A program made the position numbers and the translations under genes. DNA of 64,000 bases, taken from JALHST01 sp038316335 (GTDB taxonomy: Bacteria > Bacteroidota > Bacteroidia > Flavobacteriales > Flavobacteriaceae). Below the pieces are notes generated by a model. That model did no database searches. It was not told the origin of the DNA and was given only the letters and a program-made list of their open reading frames with translations. Location: positions 124,001-188,000 of the forward strand of contig JBBQAM010000003.1 of assembly GCA_038316335.1 (NCBI GenBank), given 5' to 3'. Positions 25,760 through 34,002 of the stretch are shown piece by piece; within the stretch, counting starts at the first letter, position 1; each line of letters opens with the position of its first letter.

Positions 25760-25957
25760 CTATGCCTCTACGCTCTCAGTTTTGTCGATAAGTACTTGGC
25801 CCTTATAATACAATTTTCCCTCGTGCCAATGTGCTCTGTGAAATAAATGCATTTCTCCGGTAGTCGGGTCCGTTGCCAAGGTAGGGGCTACCGCCTTGTA
25901 ATGTGTTCTTCTCTTGTCCCTTCTGGTCTTTGAAATTTTTCTCTTAGGATGTGCCAT
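25760..25957 (-). CDS. rpmF: 50S ribosomal protein L32
   Basis: A 65-residue ribosomal protein starting MAHPKRKISKTRRDKRRTHY, the standard L32 N-terminus. The C-terminal half lacks the CxxC zinc pair, so this is the Cys-free form. It starts 6 bases after the DUF177 stop, as in most bacteria, and is followed by a terminator. Confidence 0.97.
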   Translation of the reverse strand: MAHPKRKISKTRRDKRRTHYKAVAPTLATDPTTGEMHLFHRAHWHEGKLYYKGQVLIDKTESVEA

Positions 25958-25963
25958 GGTAAC

Positions 25964-26491
25964 TTATTTATCCGTTAATAATTTTTTTAGTGCGTCCCAT
26001 CTGGGATCTATTCCTTTGTTTTCCTTTTTTTCCTTTGGTTGTAGTTCCCTTAATTTGTCAAGTACTTCTGATTTAAGGGTCCCTTCAGCAATTCCAGGAT
26101 GAATCCTTTTTTGGGGTACTGCCAATACCAACATTTCGTATAAGTACTGCGCTACGTTGATTTGGTGTTCCCCATATGGGATGATTAAGATTTCGTCGTC
26201 TTCGTCATTGAAAGTCTCCCCGAATTTCACAACGAGTTCAAGACCTGATTCTATTTCTTGATCATACGGCTCACTGGTAATATCACAGTTCACATTTACG
26301 GTACCCATTGCCTTAAATTCTAGTTCAAGCATGGTACTCGTCTTGTTCAAGATAATCGTGGCTGCAATAGTTGCCCCGTTAAACTCGTCATACCCAAAAG
26401 ATTCAAAGAACTTGTTGTCGATTACGTATTTGAATTCGTGTTTTCCTTGCTTCAATCCTGAGAAAGGAATTATATATTCCTTATGCTTCAT
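25964..26491 (-). CDS. DUF177 (YceD-like) protein
   Basis: A 175-residue protein of the DUF177/YceD family, encoded next to rpmF in many bacteria. Family work in other organisms ties it to 23S rRNA accumulation or ribosome assembly; that role here is inferred. The C-terminal signature is KGIDPRWDALKKLLTDK, preceded by a KELQPKEKKE-like charged linker, and the N-terminal half is beta-rich. A promoter-like sequence lies about 90 bases upstream (26579-26608). Confidence 0.88.
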   Translation of the reverse strand: MKHKEYIIPFSGLKQGKHEFKYVIDNKFFESFGYDEFNGATIAATIILNKTSTMLELEFKAMGTVNVNCDITSEPYDQEIESGLELVVKFGETFNDEDDEILIIPYGEHQINVAQYLYEMLVLAVPQKRIHPGIAEGTLKSEVLDKLRELQPKEKKENKGIDPRWDALKKLLTDK

Positions 26492-26578
26492 CTTTTACAA
26501 CACTGATTAAACGTAACCCCCTATATTAAAGGCCCACCTTCAAGCGGACAGACCAGACCATTCCAGTTCCGGCGGGTG

Positions 26579-26608
26579 CAAAGATACTATTATTTTACTA
26601 AAAGCCAA
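26579..26608 (-). promoter_or_regulatory. Bacteroidota-type promoter of DUF177-rpmF
   Basis: On the minus strand, TTG (26606-26608), 19 bases, then a perfect -7 motif TATCTTTG (26579-26586). Predicted start is near 26572, leaving a leader of about 80 bases. Confidence 0.6.
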
Positions 26609-26684
26609 CCTTTAGAATAAAATATGTCCATTTATAAAGACCCTTCTTGAAATCAACTTAAAAAAGGGCCTATGTCGAGCAGTT

Positions 26685-27731
26685 TCATCGCCGAACTTTC
26701 TGCTTTTGCAGCTGATTATCAATAAGTTCTTTATACTCTTCCCGTTTCTTGAAAATGGCAATGGCCATGAAAACGGCTTCTTCAAAGGAGCTAGCATCCG
26801 CAATGTTTTTTCCGGCTATTTCGAAAGCAGTGCCATGATCTGGTGATGTTCGCACTTTTGAAAGACCGGCAGTAAAATTTACGCCCCGTCCAAAAGAGAG
26901 GGTTTTGAAAGGTATTAAGCCTTGATCGTGATAGGCCGCTAAAACCGCATCAAATTTTCGATAGGCATCCGAGCCGAAGAAACTGTCTGCAGCAAAGGGG
27001 CCGAAGACCAAATGCCCGGCGTCTGACATTTCCCTGATTATAGGTTTTAAGATCTCATCGTCCTCTTTGCCTATTAACCCGTTATCACCACTATGAGGAT
27101 TTATCCCCAAGAGGGCTATTTTGGGCCTCCTAATACCAAAATCCATCATCAATGACTTTTCCATGGTACGCACTTTCGTTCGAATCAATATGGGATTGAT
27201 GGCTGCAGGGGCATCTTTCACCGCAATATGATCCGTCAACAATCCAATCTTCAGGTCTTCGGTGACCATAAACATGAGGCTCTCGCCTTCAAGCTCTTGA
27301 GCAAGGTAATCGGTATGTCCCGGGAATTTAAATTCCTCCGATTGAATTGTATTTTTATTGATAGGGGCAGTGACCAAGACGTCAATTTCATCATTTTTCA
27401 ACGCTTTTACAGCCGCTTTTAAGGAGCGTATCGCGAACGACCCGCTTTCAGGAGTAGCCATGCCAAAAATAAAATCAGGGGCTTCCTTCCAAACATTGAC
27501 CACGTTGATCTTATCATCCAATGCTTTTGTGGCATCCGGAATGCCGTTGAAATTTATATCAAGCCCAAAATGGTTTTTTTGATGTGTTATGGTTTTGTTG
27601 GAAGCAAAAATAATAGGGGTGCAAAAATCCAGCATCCGCGCATCTTCAAAGGTTTTTAATACCACTTCACAACCGATCCCATTGAGGTCCCCTATCGATA
27701 TCCCCAGCTTTATTTTGGCATTTTCCTGCAT
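26685..27731 (-). CDS. pdxA: 4-hydroxythreonine-4-phosphate dehydrogenase PdxA
   Basis: A 348-residue NAD-dependent enzyme of pyridoxal-phosphate synthesis (DXP-dependent route). It starts MQENAKIKLGISIGDLNGIG. A metal-binding block is AYHDQGLIPFK, followed by FGRGVNFTAGL and RTSPDHGTAFEIAG. The frame is open to 27914, but those codons overlap the divergent ribE and do not match the family, so ATG 27731 is chosen. It ends with a basic stretch (LQKQKVRR). It is divergent from ribE with 57 bases between starts. Confidence 0.95.
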   Translation of the reverse strand: MQENAKIKLGISIGDLNGIGCEVVLKTFEDARMLDFCTPIIFASNKTITHQKNHFGLDINFNGIPDATKALDDKINVVNVWKEAPDFIFGMATPESGSFAIRSLKAAVKALKNDEIDVLVTAPINKNTIQSEEFKFPGHTDYLAQELEGESLMFMVTEDLKIGLLTDHIAVKDAPAAINPILIRTKVRTMEKSLMMDFGIRRPKIALLGINPHSGDNGLIGKEDDEILKPIIREMSDAGHLVFGPFAADSFFGSDAYRKFDAVLAAYHDQGLIPFKTLSFGRGVNFTAGLSKVRTSPDHGTAFEIAGKNIADASSFEEAVFMAIAIFKKREEYKELIDNQLQKQKVRR

Positions 27732-27747
27732 TATATCTTTACCTTTG
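27714..27747 (+). promoter_or_regulatory. ribE promoter reaching into the 5' end of pdxA
   Basis: TTTG at 27714-27717, a 22-base spacer, then a perfect -7 motif TACCTTTG at 27740-27747. The -33 box lies inside the pdxA coding region. Predicted start is near 27754. Confidence 0.5.
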
Positions 27748-27763
27748 TGTCTAATCTTGGATG

Positions 27764-27771
27764 CAAAACTA
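27764..27771 (-). promoter_or_regulatory. -7 element for pdxA
   Basis: TAGTTTTG on the minus strand, a full match to TAnnTTTG, 32 bases before the pdxA start. I find no good -33 box at the right distance. It lies just downstream of the ribE -7 box, so RNA polymerase probably cannot use both promoters at once. Confidence 0.4.
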
Positions 27772-27788
27772 CTTAATTTAAACGACAC

Positions 27789-28379
27789 ATGTTTACAGGG
27801 ATAATCGAAACTTTGGGCAATGTTGAACGGCTTAAATGGGAAAAGGGCAACCTGCACATTACCATTCTTTCCACACTGGCCAACGAATTGGAAATCGACC
27901 AGAGTGTAGCCCATAACGGCGTTTGTTTAACAGTGGTCGAAATCTTCAGCACTTCTTACACGGTAACCGCCATCGAAGAGACCTTACAAAAAACAAACCT
28001 TGGTTACCTTGCGGTTGGCGATGCCATCAACCTGGAACGCGCCATGATAATGGGAGCTCGATTAGACGGCCACATCGTGCAGGGCCACGTGGATCAGACA
28101 GCCATTTGTACTGCCATAGTGGAAAAAGAGGGTAGCTGGGTCTTTTCATTTGACTATAATTACGAGGAGGGTTCGGTGACAATTGAAAAAGGCTCCATCA
28201 CAATCGACGGGGTGAGCCTAACGGTCGTAAATTCTAAAAAAAATTCATTTAGTGTAGCTATTATCCCGTATACCTTTGCGCATACTCGTTTCAAAACCTA
28301 CACGGTCGGAATGCGCGTCAATCTCGAATTTGATGTTATCGGAAAATATGTGGCCAAATTGTTACACGACCGCATTTAA
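27789..28379 (+). CDS. ribE: riboflavin synthase, alpha subunit
   Basis: A 196-residue enzyme that dismutates two 6,7-dimethyl-8-ribityllumazine molecules into riboflavin. It starts MFTGIIETLGNV and has the expected internal duplication: VAHNGVCLTVVEI in the first lumazine-binding domain and TIDGVSLTVVNS in the second. Length is slightly short but complete. It is monocistronic and divergent from pdxA. A symmetrical hairpin without a T tail follows the stop. Confidence 0.95.
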   Translation: MFTGIIETLGNVERLKWEKGNLHITILSTLANELEIDQSVAHNGVCLTVVEIFSTSYTVTAIEETLQKTNLGYLAVGDAINLERAMIMGARLDGHIVQGHVDQTAICTAIVEKEGSWVFSFDYNYEEGSVTIEKGSITIDGVSLTVVNSKKNSFSVAIIPYTFAHTRFKTYTVGMRVNLEFDVIGKYVAKLLHDRI

Positions 28380-28385
28380 ATCTTT

Positions 28386-28407
28386 TTTAATCGGTTGGGC
28401 GATTAAA
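28386..28407. repeat. hairpin between convergent ribE and the ATP-grasp-like gene
   Basis: Inverted repeat TTTAATCG / CGATTAAA (8 bp) with a 6-base loop, preceded by T-rich sequence on the plus strand. No T tail follows on either strand, so it is not a standard terminator, but it may still end or stabilise the ribE transcript. Confidence 0.45.
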
Positions 28408-28466
28408 GTATAGCAATTACAACTCTGTAGATTAAAACATGTGCACTGCCGTTTCAAATAGATTTT

Positions 28467-29663
28467 TTAATCCTCAAAAAAGCTGATCGAAGATCCGATC
28501 CAAGTGTCGGCATTTTGATGGGATACATTGATAAGTCCGCCTTTCCCCATCCGGGTCAGGTTGATTACCGGTTTTAGTTTGTTGCTTTCGGAATCTATTA
28601 CGTAGAGAATACGCAATTCTACCTTTGAATTCGTTGCGGTATTCGTCTTAATGATCGGGGCATAGTTGACTTTCCGTTGTAAAAGAAAGTTTGTCTTATC
28701 AGTAATTTTAGAAATGCTTTCGAGGGTAGGATTCAAATCGATGCCTTGGCCGGCGAACGAAAACAACGGCTTCAATACAAAATCGGCAAGTGGGAGATCT
28801 GCAGGGTAGTCATTCAAATAATACGATTGGGGAATGTATTCATGGCGCAACAACGGCATGATACATTTTGAAATCATAAAAAACCAATCGGGATGGGTAA
28901 CCCAATCTACATCGACCTCATCGAAAAGATTAAATTGGGTATGCACATTCTCAAGGCGCTGCATGTCATCAAAAATAACCCGATTGTATATGCGGTGTAT
29001 CGGAATTTTTTTGCCGTCCTTTTCATAGAAAAGTTTTTTGCCTTCCTTGATTACCTTGGTGATGCAAACCACTTCGATGCCCAAGACCTTTTTCGTGGCC
29101 CAAAAGTCGATGCGCGTCTTTTGTTTCTCAGGAAAAAGTTCCATTAATATGACATTTTCGGGATTTTCATCACCGAGAATTACCTTGTTCACCAATTTCA
29201 AATACCCAGGCTCGTCCAGATTGCCCAAGAAATAATGGAGTCCGGTTTGATCTAGATTCGGATAATTTCGCAAAAAGGCCTGGCCTAGAAAAGGTTGGTA
29301 ATACATCAGTGACGGAAAGGCCTGTAATTCGATTAATTGGGGGGAAATGGTACCTTCCGCATCATCGCATAACCCAAAATCAATAGCCAAAAAATGGGGT
29401 TTCCCCAATGGACTGGGCGATTGCAAATGCTTGGGCATAAAGCGTTGCCGGATGGCATCCATATCGAGTTTCCAAATCTGATCCAAAATCGAAGCACTGG
29501 CCTCCAACACTTTTTCCTTGATGTCCTTGCTAATAAAGACGGGGGTTTCCGAGATTCGAAAGGCACAAGATTCCCCTAAAGTCTGGGCCACATACTTCTG
29601 GAGGTCCTCATAATATGATTGCTTAAAGCCTTTATTGAATGCTTCCCTTCGTTCTGGAATCAT
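28467..29663 (-). CDS. divergent ATP-grasp-like protein (398 aa)
   Basis: I recognise no named family, but the C-terminal half looks like an ATP-grasp fold: FVLKPLFSFAGQGIDL could place the ATP-binding Lys and glycine-rich loop, and VELRILYVIDSESNKLKPV then INLTRMGKGGLINVS resemble the metal-binding end of ATP-grasp ligases. An earlier block is ISPQLIELQAFPSLMYYQ. ATP-grasp enzymes join a carboxylate to an amine or thiol. The start overlaps the stop of the glutamine-amidotransferase gene by 4 bases, so translation is coupled. Together with a GCS2 ligase and a second ATP-grasp gene it suggests stepwise amide synthesis. Confidence in coding is high, in function moderate. Confidence 0.65.
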   Translation of the reverse strand: MIPERREAFNKGFKQSYYEDLQKYVAQTLGESCAFRISETPVFISKDIKEKVLEASASILDQIWKLDMDAIRQRFMPKHLQSPSPLGKPHFLAIDFGLCDDAEGTISPQLIELQAFPSLMYYQPFLGQAFLRNYPNLDQTGLHYFLGNLDEPGYLKLVNKVILGDENPENVILMELFPEKQKTRIDFWATKKVLGIEVVCITKVIKEGKKLFYEKDGKKIPIHRIYNRVIFDDMQRLENVHTQFNLFDEVDVDWVTHPDWFFMISKCIMPLLRHEYIPQSYYLNDYPADLPLADFVLKPLFSFAGQGIDLNPTLESISKITDKTNFLLQRKVNYAPIIKTNTATNSKVELRILYVIDSESNKLKPVINLTRMGKGGLINVSHQNADTWIGSSISFFED

Positions 29664-30496
29664 GCCGAAATAAGTTTAGATCGATCAATAGATTCGGCCG
29701 CCAATTTTAGAAATCGCGGGATAATGGTATGGTTGGTCTTCATGATTTTATCGTCATCGTCTAAGTGCTCGATCATTTCCAAATATTTCTTCTTGCCAAA
29801 ATGCTTGACGATTTTTTTGCGCATATCGGGTCTTTGAAAATAGTGCAACATCCCCACCGCATCTGCTTCGGGATGAAACTGTACCCCAAAAATCTCTTTG
29901 CTGAATCGAATGGCCATCACGGCTCTTTCCAAGGGAACGTGAGGCCGTATTTTTTCCCTACAGAGCACTTTCCCGTCCAAAGTGTCCAATTTCCATTCGT
30001 GGGGGCCTACCACCTGATAGTCCCTTGAATCGACCGCATAAAACGGATTGGGCAAGCCTTCGAAAAGTATTTCCCGCTCCCCGCTCAGCGTCTTGAAAAT
30101 GGGCAAGATCCCGAAAGAAGTTGACCTTCTTTTCGTGACTTTCGCCAAATCCCAGTGAAGACAGGCCAATTGAAAGGAGTGACAAATAAGAAACAGGTGC
30201 TTCTTGACAGGATGTGATAAATTATGGTGCAAAATAGTATCCAACATACCAAAATACTTGTCTTCCCATGCAGCCCCCGAAATCAGCGGGGAACCGGGAC
30301 CTCCCGAGGAAATAAAAATATCATAGTCTTCGACTTGGGGCACCTGTGCTTCCAATCGGACTTCAAAAACATCGAAATTGCCTTGCACGCCCTCCATGGC
30401 CAAAAATTCTGCCACCAATTCCTTGATGCAGCGTAGGCCCTCATTGGGATTTCCTGCATTCAAGTCTAAAACTGCAATTTTATAAGTGTTTTGCAT
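29660..30496 (-). CDS. class I glutamine amidotransferase-like protein
   Basis: A 278-residue GATase1 protein. The probable triad is Cys105 in LICHSFQLAC and His208 and Glu210 in GVQFHPEAD. The nucleophile elbow is unusual: the common G-x-C-x-G-x-Q becomes ICHSFQ, without the glycines. An oxyanion segment is FISSGGPGSPL. Such proteins release ammonia from glutamine or hydrolyse gamma-glutamyl amides. In this cluster it could amidate a product or hydrolyse gamma-glutamyl bonds made by the nearby GCS2 ligase. It overlaps the next gene by 4 bases and is separated from the GCS2 gene by 200 bases. Confidence 0.8.
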   Translation of the reverse strand: MQNTYKIAVLDLNAGNPNEGLRCIKELVAEFLAMEGVQGNFDVFEVRLEAQVPQVEDYDIFISSGGPGSPLISGAAWEDKYFGMLDTILHHNLSHPVKKHLFLICHSFQLACLHWDLAKVTKRRSTSFGILPIFKTLSGEREILFEGLPNPFYAVDSRDYQVVGPHEWKLDTLDGKVLCREKIRPHVPLERAVMAIRFSKEIFGVQFHPEADAVGMLHYFQRPDMRKKIVKHFGKKKYLEMIEHLDDDDKIMKTNHTIIPRFLKLAAESIDRSKLISA

Positions 30497-30696
30497 TTTT
30501 TTCTAATTCCGTGGTGCCTTGCGCCCCACACGCTTCGGACCTTAGGTCTTCTTAAAATCGTCACTATTTCAATTCGCTTCAACTTTGAACCATTTCAATT
30601 CATAAGGTCGAAGTGAAGGCCGGTGAAGACCCTGTTATCGTATAAGAACGTTCGAATACGACAAATCATATATCGTTCGAAAGGGGCGTCAGAAAC

Positions 30697-31794
30697 TTAG
30701 AGTCCTTTTGCCGTCTGCTCCACAATATAATGTACCACTTGTTTTAAGTCATTGGTCTCCCCGAATAGCTTGAGCTGCCTATCGGCACCCGAACCCTGTT
30801 CGAGCATTTGATACACATAATTCACCTCGGTACGGCAGCCGAGTTCATCGACCACATCATCGATAAATTCAAGTAGTTCCTGAATCAAAAGGGCAAAAGG
30901 CACCTCTTCTTCCTTGCCGAAATCGATAAGTTTGGCCTCGACTCCCCAGCGCGCCGCGCGCCATTTGTTCTCATTGATCAAAATACGGCGATATGATCGA
31001 AAGCTCTGGTTTTTCTGATGCAATTTGCTCAACTTAGCGATGATGCATTGCATGAGTGCCGCAATACAGACCACCTCATCAACCGTCATCACCATATCAC
31101 AGATCCTGAATTCTACCGTAGGATAGAAGGGGTGGAGTCTAATATCCCACCATATCTTCTTGCCATTATCGATACAATTCGTCTTTACGAGCAATTCAAT
31201 AAACTTGTCATACTCGGCTACACTAGCAAAATAAGGAGGAATCCCGGTGCGTGGAAACTTGTCGAATATTTTGGAACGAAATGACTTGAATCCCGTTTCG
31301 CGACTCTCCCAAAAAGGTGAATTGGTTGAAAGGGCATATAGGTGGGGCAAGAAATACCGCGCAATGTTCATGATATGCAACCCTTCCTCCCGATTGGGGA
31401 TGCCCACGTGCACGTGCATCCCAAAAATAAGATTAGAACGCGCCACATCCTTCATTTCCGCAATCAGCTGATCGTAACGCGGGTTGGGCGTGATCAATTG
31501 TTCGCTCCAATGCGAAAAAGGATGGGTTCCCGAAGCGGCGACCTTCAAATCTTCCTTGGCCGCCAGTTCAATGACCTGTTTTCGCAAATAAGACACCTCG
31601 TCGCGGGCCTGATTGATGTTCTCGCACACATTGGTGCCCATCTCGACAACAGACTGGTGCATTTCTTCCTTGATACGCTCCTTCAGGATAACCTTGCCGC
31701 CATCAATGATCTTCGACATCTGCGAATGAAGGGTCAACGCCTCGCTATCCAGAATTTGAAATTCTTCCTCTATTCCCAGTGTGAACTTGTGCAT
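30697..31794 (-). CDS. carboxylate-amine ligase, GCS2 / YbdK family
   Basis: A 365-residue member of the glutamate-cysteine ligase 2 family. The signature start is HKFTLGIEEEFQILDSE, where the acidic run binds metal-ATP. Further blocks are GTHPFSHWSEQLITPNPRY, FGMHVHVGIPN and EFRICDMVMTVDEV. YbdK-type enzymes have weak glutamate-cysteine ligase activity in vitro and are often tied to amide synthesis on unknown substrates. It lies 21 bases downstream of the ATP-grasp gene with the basic tail, in one transcription unit with it and the esterase gene. Its length is typical of the family. Confidence 0.88.
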   Translation of the reverse strand: MHKFTLGIEEEFQILDSEALTLHSQMSKIIDGGKVILKERIKEEMHQSVVEMGTNVCENINQARDEVSYLRKQVIELAAKEDLKVAASGTHPFSHWSEQLITPNPRYDQLIAEMKDVARSNLIFGMHVHVGIPNREEGLHIMNIARYFLPHLYALSTNSPFWESRETGFKSFRSKIFDKFPRTGIPPYFASVAEYDKFIELLVKTNCIDNGKKIWWDIRLHPFYPTVEFRICDMVMTVDEVVCIAALMQCIIAKLSKLHQKNQSFRSYRRILINENKWRAARWGVEAKLIDFGKEEEVPFALLIQELLEFIDDVVDELGCRTEVNYVYQMLEQGSGADRQLKLFGETNDLKQVVHYIVEQTAKGL

Positions 31795-31815
31795 ATCGAC
31801 GCTTAAATTTGGGGC

Positions 31816-33141
31816 CTATTTCCTTTTTTTAGGCGTATTTTTTGCCTTGATGGCCGGTTTTACTTTTGCTGTGGCTTTTTTTACCCCTGCTGTTTTGGTT
31901 TTGCCTGCTGACGGCGTGGCTACCCCACCTTTTGAAGGGACCTTTTTTATTGCAACAGGTGCTGACTTCGTTTTCGGCACGGCCTTGACCTTCACTATTC
32001 TTGGTTGTGCCGTTCCGACTTTTTTAGGAGCGGCCTTTTGAGTGGCCGAAACCTTTGCTGGGGTCACTTTCGATTTTGGTGCTTTTACCACTTTCGCAGG
32101 TGCCTTGGTAACGATCGGCATTTGCACCGCAGTCTTTTTCGCCTGTGCGGCGGTCTTTAAGGTCACCTTTTTCGCTTTTGGCCTCGCTGGAGCTACTGCG
32201 GTTTTCACAAACCCTCCCCAAGAGGTATTGTTCTGTTTTGGGATATGGGTATTTGCCTTTTCAACGGCATATTTGGCAGCATGTTCTACGATCCAATCAA
32301 AATTGGCGAGGCCTACCGAATTGATGTCGGCATCAGGTGCCGGGTTACAAAAATCGATTGCATACGGCACCCCGTCGCGGATAGCAAATTCTACTGTATT
32401 AAAATCATAGCCCAAGGCCTTGTTCAATCGCAGCGTAAAATCATAAATGGTGCGCATCAGTTTTGTGTGTTCCTCCCCACTGGTATTTGGTTCAGTGGCA
32501 TAACGCAAGTGCGGTTCGTTCCTTGGTTCGTACGGCATGATGTGGACGTATTTTTGTCCTAAGCAGTATACCCGGTAATAATCATCGAAAACAATCTCCT
32601 CCTGAAGCATCATGACCAATTGACCGGTTTCCTCGAGTTTTGCAAAAAGATCGTCCTGGTTGTCGACACGATAGACGCTTTTCCATCCGCCGCCCGAGTG
32701 GGGTTTCATATAAGCTGGAAAACCTATGTAGTCGAAGATATAGCTCCAATCCAACGGCGCCTTTAAGTTCCGGAACGACTTTTCGGTCGTATCGTCAGGC
32801 CGTTCCTTGGATGGCAGAAGAACGGTCTTGGGCACGGGTACGCCTACTTCTATTGCCAAACAATTGTTAAAGAACTTTTCATCGGCACTCCACCAAAACG
32901 GATTGTTGATTACTGCAGTGCCTTTCAGCGCAGCGTTTTTCAGATACGCCCTATAAAATGGTACTTCCTGGGAGATACGGTCGATAATCACATCGTACCC
33001 ATAATCAATGCCCTGCTGTACCTTATCAATGCTCACGGCCTCGGCAACTACCTTGCCATTTCCAATAGCGTTCACCTTATCTATGAAAGCCCAGGGAAAG
33101 GTATCTTCCATACCAAATAATATTCCTACTTTTTTAACCAT
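31816..33141 (-). CDS. ATP-grasp ligase with histone H1-like Lys/Ala/Pro tail
   Basis: A 441-residue two-part protein. Residues 1-310 form an ATP-grasp domain: ATP Lys146 in AYMKPHSGGGWK, then the metal-binding end EFAIRDGVPYAIDFCNPAPD (Glu251, Asp263, Asn266). It resembles the D-Ala-D-Ala ligase/RimK branch, with no named substrate. Residues 318-441 are low complexity, about 33 lysines with Ala, Pro, Thr and Val and no Asp or Glu, like histone H1 tails. The tail could bind DNA, RNA or anionic polymer, or could itself be the ligase target. Neighbours are esterase (25 bases upstream) and GCS2 ligase (21 bases downstream). The tail is in frame with no sign of frameshift. Confidence 0.8.
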   Translation of the reverse strand: MVKKVGILFGMEDTFPWAFIDKVNAIGNGKVVAEAVSIDKVQQGIDYGYDVIIDRISQEVPFYRAYLKNAALKGTAVINNPFWWSADEKFFNNCLAIEVGVPVPKTVLLPSKERPDDTTEKSFRNLKAPLDWSYIFDYIGFPAYMKPHSGGGWKSVYRVDNQDDLFAKLEETGQLVMMLQEEIVFDDYYRVYCLGQKYVHIMPYEPRNEPHLRYATEPNTSGEEHTKLMRTIYDFTLRLNKALGYDFNTVEFAIRDGVPYAIDFCNPAPDADINSVGLANFDWIVEHAAKYAVEKANTHIPKQNNTSWGGFVKTAVAPARPKAKKVTLKTAAQAKKTAVQMPIVTKAPAKVVKAPKSKVTPAKVSATQKAAPKKVGTAQPRIVKVKAVPKTKSAPVAIKKVPSKGGVATPSAGKTKTAGVKKATAKVKPAIKAKNTPKKRK

Positions 33142-33166
33142 CTGTTTTTTATATTAAATTTTGTTG

Positions 33167-33883
33167 TTAAAAATATCGGCCTATATACTCCGGAAAAACC
33201 ATTTTCCAGAGTGGCCAATCGTGTTCGATCCATTTTTTTTCATCATACCAATAGGGGATGCCCTTAGCATCTAAGATACCCCCCATATGCTGGTTCTTGG
33301 GTTGGCAACTATCCCAATCGGAGGTGCTCAGGACGATCTGCATATGGTGATACTTCCAACTTTCCTCATTTTGCATAAACTCATCTGGGCAATTGTAATA
33401 AATGCGGATATCTTCGGATAAGGGCGTCATATTGCGAATATTGAATACCCCACTCATGGAAAATAAATGGGAAACCAGGTCTGGAAATCGAAAAGCAGTA
33501 TTGGCCGCATGATAACCCCCAAAACTAACCCCGGCGGTCGCGATGCGATGGCTGTTGCACTCCCTTTGGATAAACGGAATCAGTTCCTCCTTTAAAAACT
33601 GCATATAGTGCTCATAATTATGGATCTTCGTTCCTGAATCCATCCCTTCGTTATAAAAACTAAGCATGTCAAGCGACTCTACATTATAAAGCTTGATGCG
33701 TCCTTCCTCGATAAACTGCATCACCGAACTTGTTAATCCAAAATCGGTGTTCTGTGTAAATTGGCCCCCGGAAGAAGGGAACATCAAAATGGGATACCCC
33801 CAGTTACCAGTCACTTCGAGATTGATATTTCGACCGAGGATGTTCGAATAGTATGTTAAATGTTGCACGGACGCCATAATCAT
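33167..33883 (-). CDS. alpha/beta-hydrolase, esterase-like
   Basis: A 238-residue putative esterase of the EstA/Fes type. The nucleophile elbow is GVSFGGYHAAN (Ser120), and an early loop, FPSSGGQFTQNTDFG, probably forms the oxyanion hole. There is no signal peptide, so it is likely cytoplasmic. It is the first gene of the operon with the ATP-grasp and GCS2 genes, with 25 bases to the next. It could release or process an ester or amide product of the cluster. A divergent esterase-type gene starts 119 bases away. Confidence 0.8.
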   Translation of the reverse strand: MIMASVQHLTYYSNILGRNINLEVTGNWGYPILMFPSSGGQFTQNTDFGLTSSVMQFIEEGRIKLYNVESLDMLSFYNEGMDSGTKIHNYEHYMQFLKEELIPFIQRECNSHRIATAGVSFGGYHAANTAFRFPDLVSHLFSMSGVFNIRNMTPLSEDIRIYYNCPDEFMQNEESWKYHHMQIVLSTSDWDSCQPKNQHMGGILDAKGIPYWYDEKKWIEHDWPLWKMVFPEYIGRYF

Positions 33884-33923
33884 AAATATACTTAAAATGA
33901 TTAATTATCAATCTTTTAAAGCC

Positions 33924-33951
33924 GGCAAATGTAATTTATTTTTTACATGCC
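33924..33951. promoter_or_regulatory. imperfect inverted repeat in the divergent control region
   Basis: GGCAAATGTAA and TTACATGCC form an inverted repeat with a two-base bulge. It lies between the two esterase genes. The first arm contains a perfect minus-strand -7 motif (TACATTTG on that strand, 33926-33933), with no matching -33 box. It is a candidate operator for the whole cluster. Confidence 0.35.
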
Positions 33952-34002
33952 GATATAATTTTTTATTGGATTCATTATACTTGCAGACCCGTAGCAAAGA
34001 AC

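Noticed and set aside
27732..27914. N-terminal extension of pdxA
   Set aside because: It overlaps the ribE coding region and its residues do not match PdxA.
30592..30601. Repeated ATTTCAATTC near the amidotransferase start
   Set aside because: Only two copies (30566 and 30592) in AT-rich sequence; likely chance.
32024..32221. Extra minus-strand frame within the basic tail of the ATP-grasp gene, as a sign of frameshift
   Set aside because: The Lys-rich tail is open in the same frame as the catalytic domain to a single stop; the other frame is a by-product of low-complexity sequence.
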